Of a stretch of DNA of 64,000 bases, positions 1-9,270 are shown one piece after another. The DNA is from Peronospora farinosa (Eukaryota > Oomycota > Peronosporomycetes > Peronosporales > Peronosporaceae), in the NCBI GenBank assembly GCA_947646735.1, contig CANTFK010000584.1:1-64000 (forward strand), read 5' to 3'. Below the pieces are notes generated by a model. It was not told the origin of the DNA, ran no database searches, and worked only from the letters and a program-made list of their open reading frames with translations. A program made the position numbers and the translations under genes. The stretch's first letter is position 1. Each line of letters starts with the position of its first letter.

Positions 1-1000
1 TGGTGAAGTGCCAGGAGAATCGGGGCCCAGGGTAACAAGGCCCCAGGGTACCAGGGTACAGGGGCCCCAGGGTACAAGGGCCCAGGCCTCGCAAGTTCCC
101 AAGGTTCAATAGAGGGTTACCAGGGGCAGGGTTTCCAGTCACCAGGGACAGGGTTTTCAGTTACCGGGGACAGGGATACCAATTACCGGGGACAGGGTTT
201 CTAGTAACCGGGGACAAGGGTATCAGTCACCAGGGACAGGACACCAAGGAAAGGGGTACCAGCTACCGGGGACAGGGGTATCGAACGTCCAGGGTCAAAG
301 GTACAAGGTTACCCTACCGTGCGCACACCAGGACCCGAAAGGGCCAGTGCCCCGAGGTGGTCCAGGGTCCTAAGGTCAAAGAAGATACAAGGTATTTCTA
401 CGTGCAGAGCCATTACAGGCTCCAAGGTCCAAGGGCCCACGGTACAAGAGACCAGGGTACCAGGGTAAAAGAACCCAGGCCTCGCAAGGTTCCAAGGTTC
501 AACCGAGGGTCACCAGGGACAGGGGTACCAGTCACCAGGGACGCGGGTTCCTAGTCACCAGGGACAGGGTTTTCAGTCACCAGGGACAGGGCACCAGGGA
601 CAGGGGTACCAGCTATCGGGGACAGGGGTATCGAACGTCCAGGGTCAAAGGTACAAGGTTACCCTACCGGGTGCACACCAGGATTCGAAAGGTCCAGTGC
701 CCAGAGGTGGTCCAAGGTCCTCAGGTCAAAGAAGGTACAAGGTATTTCAACGTGCAGAGTCGGTACAGGCCCCAAGGTCCAAGAGTACAGGGTACAAGAG
801 CCCAGGGTAGGGGTACAGAGGCCCAGGGGTACAGGGGCCCAGAGGCCCAGGGGTACAGGGGCCCAGAGGCCCAGGGGTACAGGGGTACAGGGGTACAGGG
901 GCTTAGGGGTACAGGGGCCCAGGGACCCAGGGGCCCAGGCCTAATGTCCGAGGGTGCAGAATCGGTACACAGAATATCGAAGATTACAGAAAGTACAGGT
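1..1000. repeat. GC-rich minisatellite block with ~350-bp direct duplication
   Basis: The stretch is built from short purine-rich units of the kind CAGGGGTACCAG and ACCAGGGACAGGG. On top of this sits a longer repeat: the segment near 256-450 recurs near 606-800, an offset of about 350 bp, with scattered substitutions. Shared landmarks include GTATCGAACGTCCAGGGTC followed by a track containing CAAAGGTACAAGGTTACC. From about 806 to 945 the sequence collapses into a tighter ~24-26 bp unit (GGGGTACAGGGGCCCAGAGG). Proline/glycine-rich reading frames on both strands here are a consequence of the repeat and are not called as genes. Confidence 0.85.
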
Positions 1001-2600
1001 ACCAAGGAGCCAGTTCTTCCTCCAAGAGTCGACACGTGGCACTATCCAGATCAAAGGGTTAGGGTTAGGCAAAAAAAAGCTTACAGAGAATAAGATAAAT
1101 AAACACACTCGAATTTGCATTACACGTGGCAGCTCCAAGCGCTTCCTTCAAGCTTCTCCGTCACCTCACCTATTCCGGGCGGGATACCCTTTGGCCCACC
1201 GACGTCAGATGAGGTGACGGCTCAAGCAACGCAAGTTGAACCTCAGGATAGTTGGCCTGAGGTGTCAAGTTAGTGTCAAGACTCAAGTGCGAGCTTGTTT
1301 CGATCTACCCACCTGTTCCGGGGAAGGGATTTATTTTGGCCCCCCCCCCCCGTTGCAGACAGACGTGTGGTAAGATTCAAGCTCGAACGAACCCCAGGAA
1401 GTATTTTGGCCTGTGGGTTCGTACCCATTCCACGACCCGCTATAGGAAGCGGTTTCCCTACGGGGAACACGAAAAGGGGTCGAAAGACCAAGAAACCGTT
1501 AGCCACCGATGGGGTACATAGTACCAGGTGCACTGCTCTCGACCCAGTCGATTGAGCCCAAGAAACTCTGGGCCCGAGTGAAGCATATCCACTCGTGGCC
1601 CCCAAGTCCCTCCATACAAGACCAAGTCTTTAAGTCTTCTGCGTCTAACGAGGAGCAAGACCAGCCAAGCCGACGGGAACACAAGGTAAGACCCAAGGTT
1701 GACGCGACACGGTATCGGGGTACCCCCTCCGTAAGTCGGCAGTCCGGCGCTGTGTGTGTTTGTGGTTCTCTCACGTCGTTTGAGAATCCACTCCACCACA
1801 ATGCCTTCCCGCAGCCACCGGGTGTGCGGCCGGCAGACCAGGAGAATCTTCTACGCTGGTGACGCGGAAGGTCCTCGCGCCACGCAACACCCGCTTCGGC
1901 GGTTGCAAGTCGGACTGCTGTTGCAAGTGGTCATAAAGGCTAGGACTACCGTACCTACTCGTAGCAAATGACAAATTGGTCCGAGACATCATTGTCGAGC
2001 AGCATTTTCCAACAGGATGCGGAACACTTAGTACGTATACTCGGTGGCTGTAGCCCCCCCATGCTAATACATCCTTTAGTTTTTACTGTATTTGAAGCCT
2101 AAGACGCTTTCGTCTTGCGGATTATGACAACAAGAAGCGGTTGTTACAGCGCAAAATTTAAATGAGGTGCTGAAAAGAATAGGATCGTGCTCGAGCTGAG
2201 AAACGTGTCTCGAAGCATGTTATTAGCGGCTCGCTTTATTTGAAGCGCAAGCGTCGGCCCGCAAGCTTAAGGTGAGGGAAGATTAACGGACTGTTGCTTA
2301 CACATATCCTTGAACTGTTGCTTAATATTGTCGCACATGCCAAGACAATTTCTATGCTATTGGGCCATATCTAGTGTAGCAGCACCATCACTAGATTTAG
2401 AAGCAGTAAATTAATAAGTCTAAAACTCATACAAACCGTAATTCTAAATCTGTAGATGTTCAGATTTGACATTTTGACCAATCAGGGCTAACCAATGAAT
2501 ATTTTCTATCTCCTGTGAAATTCGATATATCCTACAGCCATCTACTTTCTTAAAAAGATCTTTTACCACGTCATTTTAGAATTTCAGATCTAGGAAAACC
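1001..2600. other. non-coding or decayed sequence, no recognised gene
   Basis: About 1.6 kb with no reading frame that resembles a known family. It contains a short GGGTTA repeat (1055-1069), a run of more than ten C residues near 1341-1352, and a GC-rich part (1100-2000) whose composition differs from the AT-rich 2000-2600 part that leads into the aminopeptidase gene. Several 70-117 codon frames overlap each other on both strands at 1273-1992, which is typical of stop-poor GC-rich DNA. An old retroelement LTR is possible but I see no paired LTR, primer-binding site or polyprotein. Confidence 0.4.
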
Positions 2601-2619
2601 CGAAGAACTAATTTTCAAT

Positions 2620-5600
2620 ATGACGAGCACGAAATCCGCCAAGAAATATCGTTTTACACGTGGGGATTTTCAACCACTTGGTACCAAGCCATTGCACTTT
2701 GATATGGTCTTTGATATTACAGAAGCCAACGTAAAGGTGACGTTACAAACGACGCTCAAGCACGATGGAGTCCAGCCACTTTCTGAGCTTAAACTCAACT
2801 CAAAAGACCTGGACATTCTATCCGTAGAGCAGTTTAACAAGTTTACACCATTAAGTGATACAAAGGACTTTGTGATGCACGTGCAGAGCTTTACAGAACC
2901 ATATGGACTCGAGTATGACGTGGACAATGAGGATCATCTTCTTGTCATTAAGTTTGTCAAGCCTGTGCAGTCTGGAGAAGAATTTGTTATCCGTACAGTG
3001 TCAGTAGCTGTCCCAACAGAGAACATCCTGGAGGGATTGTACTTTGATTACACACCTGAGGGTGCACCCAAGACCATCATTACACAATGTCAACAACATG
3101 GATTCCAACGCATTGTACCGTGTATTGACACAATGGACGCCAAAGCCTACTATACCACCACGATTGTAGCAGACACACGCTATACGAACATCATTACAAA
3201 TGGAGACTTGGCACCTGGATTCCACACAAAGACGGGTGTGCCTGTGTTCCACCCAGCGGTGGAAGTACTGGGCGTAGACGATTCGTCTCGTCATGTGCTC
3301 AAATACTACAACCACACGGTGAACATGGCTCCGTACTTGTTTTTTCTAGGTGTGGGCACGTATGAGACATTCCGACGTACTCTCGAGTTTCCAGATGGAG
3401 ATACAACGTTGCTGGAGATTTTGGCGTTTCCTGGCTACTTTGAGCCGGCGGACGCCAAAGCAGCCATCAAGATGCTGCATGAATCTGTGCTATGGGTGAT
3501 GGTGAGCCTCGGCCCGGAAGCTTGCGAGCACCATGACGAACGCAAGCGTATCTATGAGCTGCTCAAAGAGCGTGAAGCACTTAAGGCTAAAGAAGGCGAA
3601 CTGTGTCTTGGACCGAACGAGAAGGATGTGAAAACGCCACTGAATGATGCTGATGCTGCACGTCTAGCTAGTGTTCGCGCGGAGCTGAAAGAGCTGCTGA
3701 AGGTGTGGAAGAAGACCGGATACAAGTACACTGGTGCCGTGTACCGCGAGATCGCCATGGAGAACTCGTACTATGGCGGCATGGAGAATGTCGGTAACAC
3801 CACCATTGTGAGTTCGTGTCTGTGTCCGAGTTGCCGCATGGACGACAGGTCATACGAGTATATGGAGCACGTGAAGGTCCACGAGTACTACCACAACATC
3901 AACGGCAGCCAGGTTACGGGTCAGTCACCGTTCGAGATCTGGCTGAACGAGGCTGTTACAGTGCATATGGAGCGCAAGCGCGCAGCAGCCATATTCGGCG
4001 AGGACTACAGCCGTCTGAGCGAAGTCCTGCACATGTTCACCCCGGCTATTGGACCGCTTGCCCAAGACAAATCGGCGACATCTTTGTCTATCGAGCCACA
4101 GGGTTTCAATCAAACGCAGGAACTAGTTTCTGCTGTAACCTACTCGAAGGCTCCTGAGTTCGTTCGCATGGTGGAGCTGCTCTTGGGCGAAGACACTTTT
4201 CACAAAGCCCTTGATATGTACCACACAAAGTATGCGTTTGGCAATGCCACGAGTATGGAGTGGATCAAGTGCATGGAAGAATGCTCGGGCTTAAATTTGC
4301 AGAATCTGGCCAAGACATGGCTGAACCGACCGGGCCACCCTGAGGTTACGTACTCGACCGAATACAAGGCTGCTTCGAAGGAGTACGTTGTGGAAATTTT
4401 GCAGACAGGTTTTGAGGACAAACCTGCTGAAAACAACGGTCCCTGGGAAATTCCAATTGACTGGTCGCTCGTTAAGGATGGCAAGTCGATCAAGAACGGC
4501 GTGTTCCTTATGAAAAAGAAGGACGCCAGACTCGTCATCTCTGATGTGATGGAGGAGCCGGATTTTTTCTCTTTCGCGCGTGGATGGTCTTTCTTTGGCA
4601 AATCAAAGCAGACAAACACGTCAGTAGCACGGCTTACAAAGCAAGCGCTGTCTGACCCGGACGCTGTGAACAAGTATTGGGCCTACCGCAGCGTGGCGGA
4701 TACTGAAAAAGCGAAGGTGATTGAAGGACTGCTAAACGGCAACAAGGAGGTGGAAATCTCACCTGAGTTTGTGGAGCTACACGGCTCGATCCTCTTTTCA
4801 GATGAGCTCACTCCATCTGCACGTGCGCTGACGCTGATGGAGTCCAAAACTATCTCGAGTCGTGACGACTTAAGCCACCACTATGCTGCTGTAAAGGAGG
4901 CGACCACCGCGTTGTTGCAGGCAGTGTGGACCCGGTACTCGACTAAAATCGAGGCGGCATACAAAAAACTGTGCGACGTGGCTCATCCTGGACCGCATGT
5001 GGAACAGTTCCAGGAGCGTGCTCTCAAGTGCCATCTCTTGCGGCTTATTGTAGCTGGTGGGAAGTCTCTCGTACTCAGCACGACGCCTAGGGTGGCACCA
5101 ACGGTGGCACCTTCGAAGCTGGCGCTTGACCTGCTCAAAACATCTACCTTCGTGACGGACCAGGTCACTGGTTTCCGCCTCGTCCTAGAAGATGAAAGCT
5201 TTGCGGAACGCGCGAAGGTGCAGGAAGAGATTTTCGAAGAGTGGCGCAAGACACCTGACATGCTGACCAAATACATCGGTATCGTGAGCAGCTTGGATTC
5301 GAAGGATGTGGGCAAACAGATTCTAAAGCTCTTGGCGAACCCAAGCTTTAACCCAACTCAGTCCAGCCATGGACGGACGCTGTCACGCTGTCTGACACAG
5401 ATCCGCGAATTCTCGCTGGCCACGGATGAGGGTCTCGACGTGATGGTGCAGGCGTTTGTGAAGATTGGCAAGGTCAACCAAATGTCTGCATATCCGTTGC
5501 TGCAGTGCTTCGACCACCTGGACCGTTTTGATGAAGCGACGAAGTCGAAGATGTTTTCAACGCTGCAGCGCATGCAGGAATCGATTGACAGGAAGAAAGA

Positions 5601-5649
5601 GGAGTCGCTTTACAACCAGCTCAACATCATCCTGGAAAAGAAGCAGTAA
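2620..5649 (+). CDS. M1 family zinc aminopeptidase (aminopeptidase N / PSA-like)
   Basis: Single-exon gene of 1009 residues. It should remove N-terminal residues from peptides using one zinc ion. The zinc site is complete: HEYYH at residues 421-425 and the third ligand Glu444 at the expected spacing in WLNEA. The exopeptidase substrate-anchoring motif precedes it at 386-390 and reads GGMEN rather than the usual GAMEN. Between about residues 300 and 375 there is a charged Lys/Glu-rich insert just before the catalytic core. The C-terminal half (about 600-1009) is helical and low in recognisable motifs, as in the ERAP1-like C-domain of this family. No signal peptide or membrane anchor is visible at the N-terminus, so a cytosolic enzyme is likely. 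The start is the first ATG of the frame. Family assignment is secure; the exact subfamily is inferred. Confidence 0.93.
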   Translation: MTSTKSAKKYRFTRGDFQPLGTKPLHFDMVFDITEANVKVTLQTTLKHDGVQPLSELKLNSKDLDILSVEQFNKFTPLSDTKDFVMHVQSFTEPYGLEYDVDNEDHLLVIKFVKPVQSGEEFVIRTVSVAVPTENILEGLYFDYTPEGAPKTIITQCQQHGFQRIVPCIDTMDAKAYYTTTIVADTRYTNIITNGDLAPGFHTKTGVPVFHPAVEVLGVDDSSRHVLKYYNHTVNMAPYLFFLGVGTYETFRRTLEFPDGDTTLLEILAFPGYFEPADAKAAIKMLHESVLWVMVSLGPEACEHHDERKRIYELLKEREALKAKEGELCLGPNEKDVKTPLNDADAARLASVRAELKELLKVWKKTGYKYTGAVYREIAMENSYYGGMENVGNTTIVSSCLCPSCRMDDRSYEYMEHVKVHEYYHNINGSQVTGQSPFEIWLNEAVTVHMERKRAAAIFGEDYSRLSEVLHMFTPAIGPLAQDKSATSLSIEPQGFNQTQELVSAVTYSKAPEFVRMVELLLGEDTFHKALDMYHTKYAFGNATSMEWIKCMEECSGLNLQNLAKTWLNRPGHPEVTYSTEYKAASKEYVVEILQTGFEDKPAENNGPWEIPIDWSLVKDGKSIKNGVFLMKKKDARLVISDVMEEPDFFSFARGWSFFGKSKQTNTSVARLTKQALSDPDAVNKYWAYRSVADTEKAKVIEGLLNGNKEVEISPEFVELHGSILFSDELTPSARALTLMESKTISSRDDLSHHYAAVKEATTALLQAVWTRYSTKIEAAYKKLCDVAHPGPHVEQFQERALKCHLLRLIVAGGKSLVLSTTPRVAPTVAPSKLALDLLKTSTFVTDQVTGFRLVLEDESFAERAKVQEEIFEEWRKTPDMLTKYIGIVSSLDSKDVGKQILKLLANPSFNPTQSSHGRTLSRCLTQIREFSLATDEGLDVMVQAFVKIGKVNQMSAYPLLQCFDHLDRFDEATKSKMFSTLQRMQESIDRKKEESLYNQLNIILEKKQ

Positions 5650-6153
5650 GTCATGTCTGCAGTCTTCCTGGAAAGCAGTCGTTTGTGTCGGCCAAATATC
5701 TGCTGAAATGCAGCATAATGTTAATGTTCGCTTTGACAGTGCATCATTTCGTTTTGGGGCTTCAACACGTTGCAGAAACATTGGCCGGATTGTCACTTGG
5801 GGAGACAAATACACCACAAACCATGGTTTCAATAACCCGCATGTTTTTTTGTATCAGTGTGCTGTTCTTATTGTAGACTTCACCTACGAGGTCAAGCAAA
5901 TGGTGTTCACTGCGACAAAACGAAAGCTGCATCACGCGTCAACGACACCTTTGAATGAGCATCGCGCTAGTTGGAAAGAGATGCGGGTTTCACATAAGGA
6001 GAAGAGCTAACATGTTACTTGCTCCATTGTGATAGTCCAATTGTCACGAGAGCGTTCTAGGCACGAAGAAGAAAGGTAAATGAATTACCAGGTGCAATTG
6101 TACAACTGATGAATCAAGCACCATCGTGACGCAAAACACGCCTGGCATGGATT
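5650..6153. other. convergent intergenic region
   Basis: About 500 bp between the stop codons of the aminopeptidase (+) and COG5 (-). Frames here are tails of the upstream gene read out of frame. I see no additional gene, repeat or clear polyadenylation signal. Confidence 0.5.
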
Positions 6154-9092
6154 CTATTTCATTTGCCGAGAATCCATTACTTCGTAACCTGCCAACAGAA
6201 TGGTACTAGACTCCTGCAACAAGTCGTAAACTGGACTCAACTCGGCATTTGCAGATGCGCTCACGCGCTGAGAGTATGCGTCAAGACACTTGCTTATTTC
6301 TTTCCAAGCCTGCTTTTCAGCTTGCAAACCTAAGCGAGAGTCTTTCAAGCATGGATAACCAAGCGGCAGTTCTCTCCAAGACGGTGACAACGCAGATGGT
6401 TTGTCGCTCGTAGATGACGAAGATTGCCGTGTAGTGTCGAGCCACTCGATATACTTAGAGGCTGTCCAGTTTTTCATCTGATGTGGCAGTTGAAGCTCAG
6501 GCGGAGCGCGAGACGTGAGGTGGTGCCACACGTTGCTTGGTCGAATCTTGTCAATGGTAGTGTCGCGAAGAATTTCACCGTTTTCTAAGAAAATCATGTG
6601 GCGAAACGCGCGGAGCTCCTCGTAGGAAGCACCAACATTGCACATTGGCACGATATGCTCTAGCCGTAGTTCCAGTTGCGTCATGTCATTCGCTAGACGC
6701 AGCTTGCCATTCTCAGTAAGTGGGCGAAGCAAGGATGCATGCCGGATAAACACCGAGATGAGTCGCTCTACAAAATCCACCATACACTTCGTGGCAAAGG
6801 TAGCCACGGGGAGGCGACGGAGATGCTCTTCCAGAATAATAGAGAACGCGTTGATGAATTCTTGCATATACTTGGAACCGCTTGTGCTCGGTGACGGGCG
6901 AAATTCACCGTTACTTCGCGGCGTATCGCCAGAAGCTGCCACGCCGGTTGCCGCACTTTGATCACCAAAGGACTCACTATGCATTTTTGCGAAAATGTCC
7001 TCCAGCAATACTGCAAGTGCCTGCAGATAGTATCCCAACATGGCGTATTCCAGGTCCCCGATCATCTGACGACACGGAGCTAAACTTTTCGTGCACAGCG
7101 ATTTGGCTTCTTTTGGAGTGACTACGCCAGTAGCAATGACACCAGCGGTACAAGACACGGATGCTGTTGTTTCTGCTTGAGAACCATTTTTAGCTGCAGT
7201 AAGTTTGACACGGTTCTCTACTTCCTCAACTGCGCCATCCAGTAAGCTCAAAACATTCATGAGCCCAACATTGTGGGCCTGCGCAGATGTTCGTCCAAAA
7301 GACGGCAGTGTCGCAGCAGCCGCCTTTCCCTGGTGCATAATGGTTTTCACGTTAGAGCAGAACAAGATAACAGCCTTTTGCACCTGCTCAAGGACGCCAT
7401 CCAGCAGCACGGGATCTTGGCCGGCCTGTTCTAGCTCAGAAAGAATTGTACGTGATAGAGTTTGCATATCGCTGCGACCGGGCGGTGATGCGTGAAAACT
7501 AGAGCTTTGTGGAAACATGAGCTGTATAGGGTTCAGCATCCTGCGATAAGCACGATCGATAAACGCATCATGCAATGGTGCCATGGAGTCCAGTAATTGT
7601 GCGCGCTCGGCCACAGAGCCCGCAATGGGCGCCATCTCTCTCTCTGTTACTCCGCTTTTCGCGTCAATTGCTTCCGTTGCAGCGTTCAAAGAATCTGTTA
7701 TGAATTCTGCACCTGCGCTCTGCCCCGTAGCGGTATACATTTCGTTTAGCACTCGTGTAGCTTGCTCTCGCATACGAGGATATTCCGCGATCAACACAGA
7801 TTTCACCGCCGTACTGTAGCTTAGTGTCGACGCGAACAACTCTCGCACAATAGCGCATGTCACCTCCCAGAATGTAGCAAAGAGAGACGGCTCATCTAGA
7901 GCAAGGACCAAATCCATGTACTTTTTGCCTGACGCCGGGTCTACCATCTTTAGAAGCACGCGCTGCAGATTCCACACTTGAAGTGCATGCACGCGAATGA
8001 CATCAAAAACATCCTGAAGTGCTTTCCACACGTCAGATTTCTGCACGATGCTACCAGAAGGTAGTCCATTACTTGAGTTTAAGCCGTTCAAGTTGGTTCC
8101 ACTAGAGCCCATAAGTTTCTCTTCTGAGATAGCTGCAGTGCACCTGCGTTCCAATTCCTGAATCACATCATTCACTGAGGCTTGAGCTGTCGTAGCCAAG
8201 TCTCCCAAGTAGAAAAGGATCTGCAGCGCATCGCCGACATTTGCCTGACTCAGACTCTCAATACTTGAACGAAGTGCAGTGCGCACTTCACGTTTTAAGT
8301 TGGTACCAAGTTTACGTGTAGCTGGTAGTTTGGCACGCACGACGCTCAGTTCTTCAAATCTCTCATCTTGTACCAGCATCTCCATCTCTCTGATCGCTAG
8401 CGCCACCGAGGCCATCTCGTTCTGTCTCGCATCTCCTATCAAGCTGCTTCCAGTCTCTACCACCATCTCCGTCGACGCAGCATCAACTTGATTCAACTCT
8501 GACCCTATTACACGATCTGACAGCTGTTGGAAACGAAGCACTCGCCGTACAATGTCTCCACATTGCTCGACGTTACGATAACGCTGGATCGCGTCCCGTA
8601 GCTCCTCGTGCTGCTCGCGCACTTGCGACTCCAGCAAATGAACCGATTGCTTCAGTTGTCCCACTGAGCTCTGTACAGACATCACATGGTCCTGAAGCTC
8701 GTCCACTGAGCTCACCTGATCCAGCAGCGTGGCGTGGTGTTCACCAATATGCTCCGAAATCACACGATCGATACGCTGCACTGCATTGTCCAAACGCTCT
8801 ACAAACTGTTCCAATTGACTAAGACCGTCTGGATCTTCATTTGTTGCAATATCGTTCGTAGTAAAGCTGGCGCGACGTCGAGAGGAGCCGCTAACGTCAT
8901 GTGAAGTCGAATCTCGTGCTACAATTACACTGGCGATGGCGTTTACGTTGCAGTTTGAGCTCAGAAAAACACCCAGTTGTGCTGTGTTGATGTAGATACA
9001 TACAGAGACATTGTTAGCAGTAGATAAGAGGTACTAGAAGCTGGATAAGGCCGCGTACCGTCACTCTGGAGCTCGTGCACAACCGTCTCCAT
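6154..9092 (-). CDS. COG5: conserved oligomeric Golgi complex subunit 5
   Basis: Subunit of lobe B of the COG tethering complex, which retains Golgi enzymes by retrograde vesicle capture. I read two exons on the minus strand: 9092-9059 and 8981-6154, separated by a 77-nt intron (GTACGC...ACACAG). The join keeps the frame and gives 953 residues. The short first exon begins METVVHELQS and runs into LGVFLSSNCNVNA, resembling the COG5 N-terminal F-L-S element. A long coiled-coil part (about residues 75-170, with SVGQLKQSVHLLESQV) follows, then a helical body. Without the intron the frame would have to begin at a TTG at 8814, so the spliced start is preferred. It lies head to head with the myosin gene across a 178-bp gap. 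Identification rests on the N-terminal pattern and helical layout. Confidence 0.82.
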
Positions 9093-9270
9093 GTTTGACA
9101 AGTTATGATAGAAGAGAGGTTTCTAAAGTAAATACACAAACAATGACGGAAGATAGTTTAACTATGTGTAGACATGAACGAGCAGGCAGTTGAAGTTTCT
9201 CTCTTAAAACTTGTATGCCAATCATTTTAGCCAATCGCATTGTACCGACCTTCATTTTGCATTCCGCAAT
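9093..9270. promoter_or_regulatory. bidirectional promoter COG5 / myosin, with oomycete-type Inr
   Basis: A 178-bp gap separates the divergent start codons. TTCATTTTGCATTCCGC at 9251-9267 matches the oomycete initiator core (TCATTYY) and lies about 20 nt before the myosin ATG at 9271. This favours 9271 over the in-frame upstream ATG at 9211. No TATA box is evident. Confidence 0.55.

Noticed and set aside
1..1000. CRISPR-like or prokaryotic repeat array
   Set aside because: Units are contiguous, not separated by unique spacers, and the genome is eukaryotic.
671..1138. Proline/glycine-rich reading frames on both strands
   Set aside because: Created by the G-rich tandem repeat; both strands are equally open and composition follows the repeat unit.
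1273..1992. Overlapping frames of 70-117 codons on both strands
   Set aside because: Mutually overlapping in nearly all frames with no family signature, as expected for stop-poor GC-rich DNA; a retroelement origin could not be shown.
3816..4157. 113-codon plus-strand frame inside the aminopeptidase
   Set aside because: Out-of-frame shadow over the zinc-binding region of the real enzyme.
8812..8814. COG5 start at TTG 8814
   Set aside because: The frame continues upstream through a clean 77-nt intron to an ATG at 9092 with COG5-like N-terminal sequence.
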